Below the pieces are notes generated by a model. It was not told the origin of the DNA and made no database searches. It saw only the letters and a program-made list of their open reading frames with translations. Of a DNA stretch of 64,000 nt, positions 11,044 through 22,039 are shown in pieces. A program made the translations under genes and the position numbers. Position 1 is the first letter of the stretch. Every line of letters starts with the position of its first letter. Where the stretch lies: positions 29,767,266-29,831,265 of the forward strand of contig CM063114.1 of the NCBI GenBank assembly GCA_031841125.1, given 5' to 3'. The stretch comes from Acanthococcus lagerstroemiae. Taxonomy: Eukaryota > Arthropoda > Insecta > Hemiptera > Eriococcidae.

Positions 11044-11639
11044 TATAATGTAAACCATCATCATTCGAACATTCATCCTCTGAGATCCATTCTAAAATAT
11101 CTTAGTAAAAATAAAAATAGTAAGGTAAACTACCAATTCTAAGCCTAGCATCAATTGTGAGTCTTTTTTTTTTTAACGCGTTTTCTCGCTAGATCGAGGC
11201 ATCGGAAAATCGCGAAACCTCTTCTATTCGAAGGACCAACATGTTTTACACTACTCATGTTGGTTTCAAGTTCAGACTCAGTGTGTTTGTTGTGATGAAA
11301 TTATTTTTCAAAATTGTTGTCAAAACATGCCATATTTTTCAAATGTGTGAAATTTCAATTCTGTGAAAAGCGATGGATAAGTACTTTAAATTAATATTTC
11401 CTCAGCGTATTATATATGGTTGTACAGAGGAGAGTCTAGGGAAGATTTTTCTGCTTGAGTTTTCGATTTCGGTCCACATGTGTGTGTGTGCGGAAAGAAT
11501 AAAGGGATTCGAAAAATGGGGGAAAAGTTTGCAAAAATCGCGAAAAATCATCGGATGAAAGTGTAGTACAAATGATACTTTAACTTATAAGACCAAATTT
11601 CCCGTTTTTTCAGTTACTTTTTTTAACCAAATTTTAGCC

Positions 11640-12010
11640 CGACCCACAATTGGTACTACCTTTTTTCAGACCCATTATTGGTACTGTGAATTTACTCGAG
11701 TTTAATGTGTTCTTAAAACACTTGAAGTCAAAGAAGACGAGTCAACGTGTTTTTAAAATAAATTTGAAATACTTAAGTAAACTACATCATTTTTCATTTG
11801 ATTTATTATACCTACTTACCAATTGTGGGTATATCAAAAAATTTCGTATCAATTGTGCGTCGTTGCCAATTATGGGTTGACCCATAATTGGTATTTTCAA
11901 AACTTGTTCGGATCGCTAGCGAACAACTTAGAAGGCCTCAGTGCCATTTGCGAGGATATTTTATAGCGAATTGTTGGAGAATCAGAAAATACCCATAATT
12001 GGGAGCAGCA
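11640..12010. repeat. Cluster of ACCCATAATTGGTA-type motifs
   Basis: A 13-15 bp motif with variants CCCACAATTGGTACTAC, CCCATTATTGGTACTG, CCCATAATTGGTATT and CCCATAATTGGGAG occurs at about 11644, 11671, 11880 and 11992. Partial or inverted forms lie near 11820-11875 and 11150. The repeated half-palindrome AATTGG could mark transposase or transcription-factor sites in a degraded element. A 60-codon frame at 11373-11558 nearby is unrecognised. Confidence 0.5.
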
Positions 12011-12163
12011 CTCAATCTTGGGTTTTGAGAACTTTTGGGAAAAAATTTACCAAAAATCCAAAAATGCTTAAAACTGAAAAGTAACTGTCACAAGTAGTAA
12101 TAAGTTCTTTATGATAGGTAATATTTATTACTGTTGAAGCAGGGCGTGACAATGAATGAAAGG

Positions 12164-12680
12164 ACCCTCAGTATTCTTATTTAGGGCGTGAAATGTACAG
12201 GATAATTCGATCACTTCTTATTTTTTAGATAGAGAAGAACGGGTAATCTGATTTAATTTTCAAAGATTACAAAGCTTACACATTTATGAAAAAACAATTT
12301 CATGCTTTATTTTCTTTCATTAAAGAAAATTATCAGAACGTATAAGTATAAGCCTGTTTATATCTAAGTATATGGAAATTTACATGTAATTTCGTTTCAT
12401 ACTATTGCATATGTTTGGGCAAAAGTGCCCCTCAGTACTTCTATTGAGGACGTGAAATGTACAGGATAATTAGATCATTTCTCATCTTGGAGATAGAGAA
12501 GAATGGGTAATTCTATTTAATTTCCAAAGATTACGAAGCTTATCCATTTTAGGAAAAAACAATTTCATGCTTCATTTTCTTTATCAATTTTTTTTTCCCA
12601 AAAGCCTGTTGTTTTTTTTTCTGTATGGGAATTTACACGTTATTTCGTTTCATATGTACTCATGCATATATTTTAACCCG
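12164..12680 (+). repeat. Tandem duplication, period about 264 bp
   Basis: Unit 1 (12164-12427) and unit 2 (12428-12680) share GACGTGAAATGTACAGGATA, AGATAGAGAAGAA..GGGTAAT, AAACAATTTCATGCTT and TTATTTCGTTTCATA in the same order. There are only two units, so it is a segmental tandem duplication rather than a satellite array. Confidence 0.8.
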
Positions 12681-12989
12681 TCCGAAGGACGAGTAATTCA
12701 GCTTGTCCTTTATAATAAGATGTAACTTGAGATAACTAATCAGTAAAGTTATTTACAAATTGAATCGAATACATCAATGACATTTACTATTCGTTTGAGT
12801 TGTCACTTGGGATCACTGCTAATGATAAAATTCATCACTGACCTTTACTATTGTTTTAGTTGAAGATATATAATCGTTTATTATAAGAAAATCGCTGGGT
12901 CCGTAGGACAATTTTTACGGAAAATTGAAAAAATATAAAAACTTTCTTACGCAGTTTTCAACCAAAATTAATTATGTGAACACTGTTAC

Positions 12990-13243
12990 AAGATAGGGGT
13001 ATTTCCTTTATAGTAGTTGTTGTAAGTGTCTTCTATCATTACCAACAGTTCCGCCAGTTTACCTATTAGCAATACTGAGTGACAAAATGTTTGTTAATAG
13101 TGCACTTGTACATGATTTCTTAAGTGTCCGTATCTTTGCCCCTTCAAATGTAAGAGTAAGTACACTTATTTACATGCTGTCAGGATGAGTAACATATTGA
13201 CCCGGTTGAAGGAGGGTCATGTATTTTGAGACACCCTGTATAT
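12990..13243 (+). repeat. Repeat family D, copy 2
   Basis: Better-preserved partner of 10020-10225. It ends in TTTTGAGACACCCTGTATA. Related copies lie at 14881-15090 (inverted), 23990-24198 and 21130-21275 (inverted). Confidence 0.7.
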
Positions 13244-13254
13244 GCAATACCTCT

Positions 13255-14880
13255 AAGTATATCTGTCAGACAGACACGGGACTGAGAACCGAGATGCAGG
13301 ATTGGAAGCCCAGGTCTCCTGCTATATCAGTGTGTCATTGTTTGTTTGGTAGGCTGATGTCACTATTGTTGATGTGAGCTTAATGATTCATTGAGGAGGG
13401 GCTTCAAGATTTACATAGTCTCAAGATGATTTTGATAACAAGCCCATCCACAAACTTATCGACGGCTTTGTCTCATTCTCCACTAAACCGCGACGACAGG
13501 AGCTCGATACACTCCCCACTGGTCATCCTTGTTCTTCGCAGAGGATCCGAATAGTACTCGCGATTTCGTACTCTCCGAATCCGTGGTCATTACACAAAGT
13601 ACACCAAAAAGGATTCGACATGTCACGTAACCCATTTGACTATACGAATGCCTAATGCAATATAATTGGAGCCCATTCGCGATGCAGAAGCTAAAAATGG
13701 GGTAACCGTTGCGCGGACGACGAAGAGATGTATAGTATTCATTTGAATATCAAAAGAAAACCTTGAGTAACATTTCCTATACAGATACCTTTTTTAAAAA
13801 GAGGTACAAAATTACCCATATTTTTAATCAAAAGACGAAGTTGCAGGACAACCTCCGCATGCGGCGCTTGTTGACTGGAAAACTGAATCGAGAATTCGCG
13901 ATTGCACGAATAACGCGATAACGCAGTTTTTCCATTTTCCATCATCGGCCGGCAGCGGTGGCAGCGGCGGCGAGGAGCAGCACACTTTCACATCAAAAGC
14001 CAAGAGGGAACATTTTGCGGCGGTTCACATTTACAATGAAGTTAATTAGCATAGAAATCGAAAACGATAGGTCGCTTCGGGTAAGGCGGAAAAGGTGCAG
14101 TAGGTAAACCAGAGACGGCGAATAGTGTACACGATGCTCTACCTATAAATATATCCGCTGAATACTGAAAATAATGTCTCTCGTATAAATTGCACACTCG
14201 CGAGCGAAATGAATATTTTGAAATATTTAAAATTCTTCAAGAGTGTGGGCTCTCACTCTCTCGTCTTCTCTCAATTTAGAGGTTACGATGGATCGGAAAA
14301 GGGTATTATGGCGGGAAGGGAGCTGGAGCTAACGCAATTCGTTATCGTTTATACAGACAGCGTAATCAAATTTTTGTGTTTCTGCACTCGACGTGTTCAA
14401 ACGTTTGGTATACGTCTGCATTTTTATTCCACTACGTTCTATACGGGGATGTAAGTACGCCTGCTTGAATAAACAAACGTATGTTATGACAACTTGAGTA
14501 TTTAAAGACGCCGTTTATCGTACAAGAGGGTGGAAAGTATCTGCTGGCTGGGGTGTATCTGGGACAAGTGAAATCCCGAACACTATGGGTTCATGTTTTC
14601 ATACTGGCACTGAATTGCGGCATACAGTGTAATAGCGGGGCAGAGACGACTTGTTTTTATGAGAAAATTGCGGCCGAGAATGAGCCGGTATGACAAAATG
14701 TCGAATACGATTTTCAAAAATTTCTTGGTGATAGCCTTCTCGAAAACATACTAGCCGTTTATGGATGTGATATCTTGAGAGGGGATGAGGTAAGTCATAA
14801 ATCTGGAGTTCTGGTAATAAGTATGGATATAAACGACGATATACCGTAAATTAATACGATTACTTTTTAGGCCTCTGTGT
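13255..14880. other. No recognisable gene
   Basis: Mixed-composition intergenic DNA with a GGC/GGCAGC-rich patch near 13945-13975. An 81-codon open frame at 14209-14454 and a 68-codon minus-strand frame at 13739-13945 match no family I recognise. Confidence 0.45.
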
Positions 14881-15090
14881 ACAGGGTGTTTCAGCCAGTG
14901 CGATCCTATTCGGTCGGATAAGTAGGCAACTCATCCTAACAATGAGTAAAGATGTTTATCTGCTCTTACGTTTGAAGGTTCAAATATAGATATGGGTATT
15001 TACGGATAGCAATAAAGAAAAAGTGTTTTTTCAGCATAGTGATGGACACTCTGGTGGAACTTTTGAACTTTTCAGGCATAACAGAAGACA
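14881..15090 (-). repeat. Repeat family D, copy 3 (inverted)
   Basis: Starts with ACAGGGTGTTTCAGCC, the reverse complement of the family terminus. It continues with AACTCATCCTAACAATG..GTAAAGATGTTTATCTGCTC, which matches copies 1 and 2 on the other strand. Confidence 0.65.
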
Positions 15091-15094
15091 GTAG

Positions 15095-15906
15095 CGACAA
15101 CAAATGACAAAACTATCGGAATTGTACCTTCTTCTTCTTCGTTTCACTATCTCATATCGAAGCTTGGCTAACCAAATCGCTATCTATGCTTTTGATACTG
15201 CCTCTCTGAATATATCCAACGATGTGCAGCCTAGCCAACAACGCAAGTCCTCTAACCAGGAATTCGGCCACATGCCAACTCATCTCTGTCCATTGATTCT
15301 ACCTTCCAAGTTCTGTGGCGTAGCGGTAAGAACTCGCCTTCATAACCCGAGGGCACCGGGTTCGATTCCCAACGCCGGCATCGTTATCAGTAATGCAAGA
15401 AAGAACTTGTCACACATTCTAACACCGCATTCTGATAACGTAGACAGCGTCACAACCACTTACAGCAGAGGCTTCCGAGAAGTGTGCATCTGTGTAATCG
15501 GTCGCCAGTATCTTACAGCTGTAAATGGGTAAGGCGCTACCTGCCGGTGCTCGTTGAACTGACCGTCATAAACCACGGGGCTAGTGATACGGGTATTCGA
15601 CAGGAAGATAGCGCAGTCGACCTAGGCCGATTTCCGGCAAGAAGAGAAGAGGGCTAAGGCAGCCCTAAAAAGTCTCCCCGACGTCTCTGAAGTAATGCTC
15701 GAAAGAGCGGATTCCAGGGCTCTGGTTGAGAGCGAATTAGTAGAAGAGGAGTATCTTGTATTTTCCACCTCTTGATACATGACCTAGATATGGCAGTTTT
15801 CTTTTCTTAATGGTGCTTAGCAATTTTCGCATTCTGTTAAGCACTTCGACATTCGTTACTTTTTGAACCCATGACATCTTCAGTATTCTACTCAGGGTTA
15901 TTTCCC
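15095..15906 (-). pseudogene. LINE C-terminal region, interrupted by a SINE
   Basis: Minus-strand translation of 15906-15736 gives VTNVEVLNRMRK then TIKKRKLPYLGHVSRG. These match the post-RT region of insect LINEs (VTNEEVL..TIKKRKLQYLGHIMRG). After an interruption, translation of 15306-15095 resumes with LEGRINGQR, NSWLEDLRCWLGCTS, IFREAVSKA and LAKLRYE, the expected order to the end of the protein. The gap is exactly the SINE at 15311-15733, so the SINE inserted into this LINE. Frameshifts and a stop show both were dead or have decayed. The LINE's upstream side abuts the pogo-like element, which probably inserted there. Confidence 0.8.
15311..15733 (+). repeat. tRNA-headed SINE, type B, nested in a LINE
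   Basis: The tRNA-like head starts at 15311 with an A box at 15315-15329 and a B box (GGTTCGATTCC) at 15359-15369. The anticodon loop region contains CTTCATAAC, so a Met (CAU) ancestry is possible but not proven. A body of about 240 bp follows. From 15613 the element becomes the same 3' domain as the type A SINEs, including GGGCT-AAGGC-AGCCC at 15651-15665 and GCTC-GAAA-GAGC at 15697-15708. No clear target duplication was found, but LINE coding sequence resumes on both sides. Confidence 0.82.
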
Positions 15907-15908
15907 TA

Positions 15909-16840
15909 GGGTTAGTGGTTCCAAGATGACACGGGTTTCAAGATGACAAATCGTGAATATCTCATCCGTTATTAGCACTATTTAGATGAAACTTATACTG
16001 CAGACATGTGGCAACATAACACTCATTTTAATAGGTGAACGAAATAATTATCAGAAAACAATCTCGTGATATTACCAAAAACATGTTTTTGAATGCCAAA
16101 AGTAAAAATTTTTCAAGTCCGTTTTTTTTTTAAATTGAGAAACTAATTTGTTTAACTGGTAAATAAATTCGAGTATGTTATACAACTATAAGTTCTGCAT
16201 TAAATGACATTGGATTCCTAATCATAACTGTTTTTGGTCTCGACAAATACCACATTAAACATGAAGAAAACGTTGGTTCCAAGATGACACATTTTTTTGA
16301 ATTCCAAGATGACACGTATTAATTTACATATATTTTTATACAAATGGGTACAGGATATCAACGAAAAACAACCCGAGGTCAATTTGATGCAGAAGATATG
16401 AAAAAGGCCGTAATTTTAGTTCTTGAAAAGAATTACTCGTATATAGAGCTGCTTGTACAGAATTCGATTTTAGGAAGTACGGAAAGGCAGGAAAGGGCCT
16501 TGACAATTGATGTTGACCTTATTGATATATCTATAATATTATATTTTAATAAATAAATAATTTTGACTTTTTGCCACGTTTTTCTAGTCGTGTGTCATCT
16601 TGAAACAGGCTTCATGTCATCTTATACCCCGGGGGGTTCCAAAATGACACAGCTGATCACTGCAAGTATTTGTTACCATATCTTGGGTTAGAATAGTGAT
16701 AGACCATTCGTTATTGGCTCATTTTAATCCTTTAATATATTTTTTTTGATAAAAATTTCAAGATGTTTGAAAGAAAAAAAACAACTTGATCAGATATTCC
16801 CAAAAATAACTTTATGGTGTCATCTTGAAACCACTAACCC
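15909..16840 (+). mobile_element. 932-bp pogo/Tigger-like element with TA duplications
   Basis: The 24-bp terminal inverted repeats begin GGGTTAGTGGTTYCAAGATG and differ at one position (15909-15932 and 16817-16840). TA dinucleotides flank both ends at 15907-15908 and 16841-16842, the Tc1/mariner-pogo target duplication. The terminal motif CAAGATGACAC recurs internally near 15937, 16275, 16301, 16591 and 16634, in both orientations. These look like iterated transposase-binding sites. Inside is a remnant coding segment (next entry). Too short to encode a transposase, so non-autonomous or deleted. Confidence 0.85.
16344..16556 (+). pseudogene. Psq-type helix-turn-helix remnant of a pogo-family transposase
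   Basis: The 70-residue product begins MGTGYQRKTTRGQFDAEDMK and continues with KAVILVLEKNYSY and NSILGSTERQER. This fits the N-terminal HTH_psq DNA-binding domain of pogo/Tigger and CENP-B-related transposases (YxRKTxRGxxxxExMxxAI..G.SyrxAA..f.IP.sTLxxR). The catalytic DDE domain is absent and unrelated residues follow. Its location inside TA-flanked inverted repeats supports the family call. It may be just a relic, though the frame up to the stop is open. Confidence 0.62.
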
Positions 16841-16849
16841 TACATGTAA

Positions 16850-17095
16850 AATAAGTTATTTTACATTTCGTGTAAACTAATGTAGAATAATGCTATAGAT
16901 GTAAAATAAATGTAATATTACATTAAAAAAACTAAATCATGTAGAATAACCAGAGATAACAGTGATAAAGTGATGTGGACGCTGTTAAAGCGCAACAGGA
17001 GTGTAAAAAGAAGAATTTTTCAAAATTGGGCCCTCAATTCAAAAATGTGTACTCACGTTGAAATAAGCTTATCAGTAAATGCTATGACGCTATGT
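16850..17095. repeat. GTAGAATAA-rich repeat and shared module E
   Basis: GTAGAATAA/TTATTTTACAT motifs recur at 16855-16950 and again at 17336-17400, on both sides of the left foldback arm. The interval 16978-17090 (CGCTGTTAAAGCGCAACAG .. AAAATGTGTACTCACGTTG .. TTATCAGTAAATGC) matches the arms of the inverted repeat at 45.5-47.7 kb. Confidence 0.6.
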
Positions 17096-17620
17096 CATAT
17101 GTGACCTGGAATCATGAAATGTGCCTTCCATGCGAAAACAGGTTTTTGAGATAAACAAGTGTAAAGATGGGATGGTGGTAGTGGTGCGCACAGATGTACA
17201 TAGCGTATACATCTGTGTTGGTGCGTTTACCCGTTGCTATGACAATCGCGTTCTGAATTCTTGTTCTCCCGTCATTCCCCTAGGCCCGATTCACACAACG
17301 CCATGTAAACGGATGTTTTCAAACTTTTTATGTAGGTAGAATAATTGAGTTATTTTACATTATCCTAAATTTGGTGTAGAATAACGTAGAATAATGAAAT
17401 ATTAAGTTTTTCAGCCAAGAACAACTGTTTAAAACTTTTAAAACTCCAAAAAATGGGAAATAATTAAGTATAGTTTCACTTTTGTTGTTTTATTTTCATT
17501 TTAAAAGTATTTTTGCAGATTATATGAAAGATCCTTTAGGACGCTCCATTTTAATTTAATATTATATTATAAGTAATTTACTTGTAAATATTGTTTGTAA
17601 TTCGTAATTCGTATATTGAT

Positions 17621-17731
17621 GGTGTTGTGGGACATATGGCGATGCACGCATGCCAAAGTGGCCCCTATGACACCGCACCCCCGGCTACAGGAACTACCCT
17701 TTCGAGTATCGCGTCAGTGACCAGAGGGACG
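17621..17731 (+). repeat. Retroposon family C fragment inside the foldback
   Basis: Shows the family's 5' end in plus orientation: GGTGTTGTGGGACATATGGC, GATGCACGCATGCCAAAGTG and GAGTATCGCGTCAGTGACC. Homology stops after about 110 bp. Confidence 0.7.
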
Positions 17732-17824
17732 TCAGTATTGTAATTGTAATCAATTTCCATTTCAAACTTCACTAATTTTCATGTTTAAATTCACCACATA
17801 GGTTTATAAATGCAGCATTACAGA

Positions 17825-17935
17825 CTACATGGACGCTATTAAGCGTAACAGAACTAACCAATAAAATATGTAAGACGTGATTCGAAGTTCAAGAGCCATG
17901 TAGAAACTATATATGTGACCTGGAGTCATAAAATG
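17825..17935 (-). repeat. Module E, inverted copy
   Basis: GGACGCTATTAAGCGTAACA and TTCAAGAGCCATGTAGAAAC match the reverse complement of 45661-45740. The end also repeats the foldback arm start (TATATGTGACCTGGAGTCAT). Confidence 0.65.
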
Positions 17936-18684
17936 TGCATCTGGTATCAAAAAATTATTTTTTACTTTCTTGACAATTCTGATAGAAAAAAATTACGCTC
18001 TTTCGAATGAAACACATCGTGTGCTCCCTATTGTTATAGTTTTACCACAAATTGCATTTAAAAATCACGTCAAAAGTTTAAAAACATCCGTTTACACGGC
18101 GCTGTGTGAAACGGGCCTAGGGGAATGACAGAGAACAAGAGTTTGACACGCAGTTGTCATAGCAACGCGTAAACGCACCACCACAGATGTACACGATATG
18201 TACATCTGGGCGCACCACTACCACCATTCCATCTTTACACGCGTGTATCCAACAGTGTATCTCGAAAACCTGTTTTCGCACAAGATGCACAGTTCATGAT
18301 TCTAGGTCACATATTGATTTTACATATTTTTACATACTTCTGGAAAATTGCATATGTTTTGGTCATTGGGGTAAGAAGGCTGTATATTTTATGCACGGTT
18401 TTTTGTTTTGTTTTTTTTTCATATAATATGTATTATACCGCACTCTAGTAATTAAGCTTTGAAATCAAGTGTTATAAGCGCGATGGAATGATTGAGTTGG
18501 AAGAAATTTAAAGAGGTCAGGAAATATAAGTCCAACTTTGATACTAATATTGCTACCGATACCAGAGCCATAGGAAAAGTAGTGGGCCGCTGTTCGAGGT
18601 CAAGATAGTCGAGGTTGCAACCAAATATTGTATGTTCCATTTTCATGCAACCCAGAGTCATGTGGAATTTACCCGGAGTCATGT

Positions 18685-19017
18685 CAGGGTGTCTAACAAA
18701 TTTGAAAATTAAAATAATGGACTTTTATTGGACTCTTTTCGGGCTTTTTATGTTTTACCACGACCACAAAAAGAAAGGACCACCGTCGAGTATGCTTGAG
18801 TATTTTGGAGATACAAAAAAGAAGTCCAAAAAAGTTAGGTTCGGTTTTCTGGTTCCAAGAACTGACCCTTTCTTAAATAATGCATAATTTCTCGTTTTTA
18901 AATTTTTATTGGACCTATAATAAAATTTATTAATATTATTGAACTTTTATGGGACGTATTGGACCATTTTACAAATATTGGACTTTTATTGGACTTATTG
19001 GCTCGGTAAACACCCTG
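18685..19017. mobile_element. 333-bp hAT-like MITE
   Basis: Left end CAGGGTGTCTAACAAA and right end CAGGGTGTTTACCGAGCC (reverse strand) form inverted repeats of the CAGGGTGT type common among insect hAT-like MITEs. The interior repeats TTGGACTTTTATTGGACT near both ends. CATGT flanks both sides (18680-18684 and 19018-19022) as a possible partial target duplication. Confidence 0.65.
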
Positions 19018-19139
19018 CATGTGGAATTCGTGTAGACAATACTTTGCTGAAATTTAAGTTGGATTTTCTCAACGTTGCAGTAATGTGACTATTATCTCTT
19101 TAGGCAGCAACTTCAACGGAGGTGATGCGGAACTTATGA

Positions 19140-19460
19140 CACCAATGGTCACTCCGCCACTCCACTTCTAAACCGCACTCGCCCACTCGTGGTGCACCTG
19201 TTGTGTCGAGTAACCTGATGGAACGTGTCGGCACCTAGTCCCAGCGAGAAGTCAGGTCGACCAGCAGAAGCGTGTGTGGGGATTCCGGCAGAGCAAGTAC
19301 TTGGCGCAGCTAAGGAAAGGCCCGCTCGGCTGGACAGGGACAGGCCCAGGTTACCTATCCTAAGGGCGGTGGCAGGGAACACCAGCTGTTGAGGCTAGTA
19401 GCGCCTCCAGTCCTAGTCAGTTGGGCTACTGCTTAGCTACCTAATCGACATGAAGGCCTT
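19140..19460. other. GC-rich unassigned patch
   Basis: A sharply GC-richer block with a 77-codon minus-strand frame at 19149-19382 (Ala/Gly/Ser-rich). It matches no protein or RNA that I recognise, and could be a transposon fragment or an exon-like relic. Confidence 0.35.
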
Positions 19461-21129
19461 GATCGTCTAAGCCATCTGTGCTATCAAACAAGCCTCATGT
19501 CTCTGTGGCACCAACCGAGATTATAAAGTGCTCCGTTTCTGTTATCTCATGCGCAGTCGCTTTCATCGTTGTCACCCTCATCATTACAGCACACATTGGC
19601 ACAGCGAATGTAAAATTGACTTCCGCAAGTCAAATACCCCTCCCCCACATCAGATCTGCAGGGTGGAAGTGCATCACTGAGCAACCAAGGTAGGTAGACA
19701 AAGGTAACTCTGCCTGATAATTGCAGCGTGGAAGAAAAAGGACTATGATAGACGATGGAGATGGTAACAGACTTTAAGATATCCATACGCCTTATGTGTG
19801 ACGATAATGGTATAGTTTTTTCAGAAGAAAATAAGCCACCCCCCCCCCCCGTTTGAAGGAAGATAGGCGCCCAGCGTATTTCCTCGGTTATACACAGTTT
19901 CGTGTAAGCGAGCTCTCATTCTCACAATTTCCTTTGTTGAAATTAGGGGACTAAAATTATACTTCTGCTTAGAGGGACTGTTCCCAAGCGCCCCGACTCT
20001 GGCGCTACTGCCTGTAGGGAACTAACCATCCCAGTTTTCGAATTTTATATGTTTTCAAGGAATGTTGTCGGGATTTTGAAAGAGACGTTTGCATCTGGGT
20101 CAGTAGAGTAACGGTGTTGCTCCATGGATCGGGGTGTAACTTGTACTACATGGATTTAAATTTTCAGCTAAGCAACTAACACCTCGCCAGGATTGGATCT
20201 AGATCACTCCGGCTCGATAATTTCTTCGTCGTATCTCAGTAATCCCATTACCGCATCATTTACACCCCTATTTTTCCCTCTTTCTTTCTATTATTTTTCA
20301 GTTTTCGACAGGGCATGTGATACAGAAAATTCGCAAACGAACAACTCTTATGAACACGGTGTACCGTAAATATATATAATCCTAAACGAACCATGTAAGT
20401 CACATATTCCAAGTTATTGCTCCCGTAAGAATATCGTCGTTGTTTATGTTATCTCTTTAAGTTACCTAGCGTAATAGCCAAAATAAGGGGTGGCGTTGAA
20501 TTACAAATTCGAAGACTCGTCGCCTCCCTCGCCCTCGTTTTCTGCCCCTGTGCAGCCGGTGTAACGTCGAAAATACGACGGGACGCGAAACTACACTTTT
20601 TTCCTCTTTTTTTTTCTCTCTTTTTTCATTTACACGACCTCGGCTCGGCGCAGCTACGCTGTAAATTTTGAGGTTTTGTAATTCGACTGGAAGGACGTCG
20701 GCGGGGGGAATAAAAATGGTCGGTGTAATCTACTCGCGAGGCTAAATTGAAGCGCGCCTTCGACGGCGAATACACGCGAAAGTGCGTCCCACGCTCGCGA
20801 ATCAAATTCCACAATAACGGAATTTCGAATTAAAAGACGAATTTGCGTCGTCGAATATTGGATTAGTAATTCGCCGGAGGAGCGAGACACACGATCCTTT
20901 CAAATTTTGAAATATTATTAAACTGCGACACGACATTCGAGGAAGTGAATTCGAGATATTTGTTCTCCGCCGATCACCTAAATACTGAAACACGTAGCGT
21001 CAAATACGCGTTGAATTTTTAAAAAGAAAATTAACGAAACTATTTTTTCTGTTTTGCGTAGCACTTTTTTCGTCTCGGTTTTCTTTCATTGGTTTGCAAG
21101 TTACAATAACGCAATTATAGAGGGGTGCG
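19461..21129. other. No recognisable gene
   Basis: Intergenic sequence. 20500-21000 is richer in CGA/TCG and not depleted of CpG. It has overlapping 62-78-codon minus-strand frames but no recognisable domain. Confidence 0.45.
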
Positions 21130-21275
21130 GAAAAATAAACGAGAGAGAGAAGATGCTGATATGTTTGCATACTCTGGCTTTTGAAGGGACTGAATTATGG
21201 TCAAATTTTAAAAAGTTTTCTATCTTTGAAATTTTCTCTTCTTCTCCCGACAGAAGATAGACAGAAAAATGGTAC
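21130..21275 (-). repeat. Repeat family D, copy 4 (inverted)
   Basis: On the minus strand, TTTTCTGTCTATCTTCTGTC, AAGATAGAAAACTTT, CCATAATTCAGTCCCTTCAA and AGAGTATGCAAACATATC align with 23995-24120 in the same order. Confidence 0.7.
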
Positions 21276-22039
21276 CCATTGGCCAGTCTGCAACAGTAGA
21301 GGGCAGTTGTGGTAACCGTAGAAAAAAAATAGTCGGAATTGGTTCAACAAGATGTTCAGAAAATCAATTTTAGTTCAGATCAGAAAATTTTCACATTTTT
21401 TCAATTTCCAGCGAAACTTGCCGTCTCAAGCTACTGTTATTTTATTTGCAATAGATTGTACATTACATTCCCCATCAAAAAGGTCATTAGAAATTTTCTG
21501 GTATCTGGATTAGAACTGCTCAAAATGGAGTTCAATTATGACTTTTTCTAACACAAATGCACACACCTTAACCTTATGCAAATAATAATCATCTTCTTCA
21601 GCTACTTTACTACTTCACAGAGTTATATCGTTTTCGAGGCTTATTCACCTCCCTCCTTTCATCTATTTACCCCATATTTGTACTTGAGGCCCATGATATG
21701 GGGGGGGGTTCTAGTATTTTGTAAATTTTAATATGGGTATATCCAATAATTAGTTCCAAAAGTCGCTAAATTCGGTTTTGGTAACATTTTGGCCATATTC
21801 CCCGAACTAAGGTGTGGTAACCACACATAAAAAAAAATTAAAGATCATGAAAAGTGGTTGAACATGATTTTCGTAAGCTAAATTTCATTTAGTACAAAAT
21901 TGTATAGGGAAATATTGTTATCTTTTCTATTTACTGTAACATTCTCGGGGGGGGGGGGTATTAATTTAGTGATGAGGAATGTTATTTATGTAGATTAAAA
22001 AATCTAGGCCCAACAAATTGCTCTTGACATGGAAAGAAG

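Larger units (their letters stand above)
17096..18313. mobile_element. 1.2-kb foldback element
   Basis: Two arms of about 235 bp, at 17096-17329 and 18073-18313, are reverse complements at roughly 85 per cent by eye. Shared blocks include GATGGTGGTAGTGGTGCGC, GGTGCGTTTAC.CGTTGCTATG, GTCATTCCCCTAGGCCCG and GTAAACGGATGTTTT. Each arm contains a smaller palindrome around CAGATGTACAT. The 740-bp interior encodes nothing recognisable but holds a family C retroposon fragment at 17621-17731 and part of module E at 17825-17935. Foldback (Galileo-like in form) or very long TIR element; family unknown. Confidence 0.8.

Noticed and set aside
15104..15532. 142-codon plus-strand open frame
   Set aside because: It spans antisense LINE sequence and the SINE head; not a gene.
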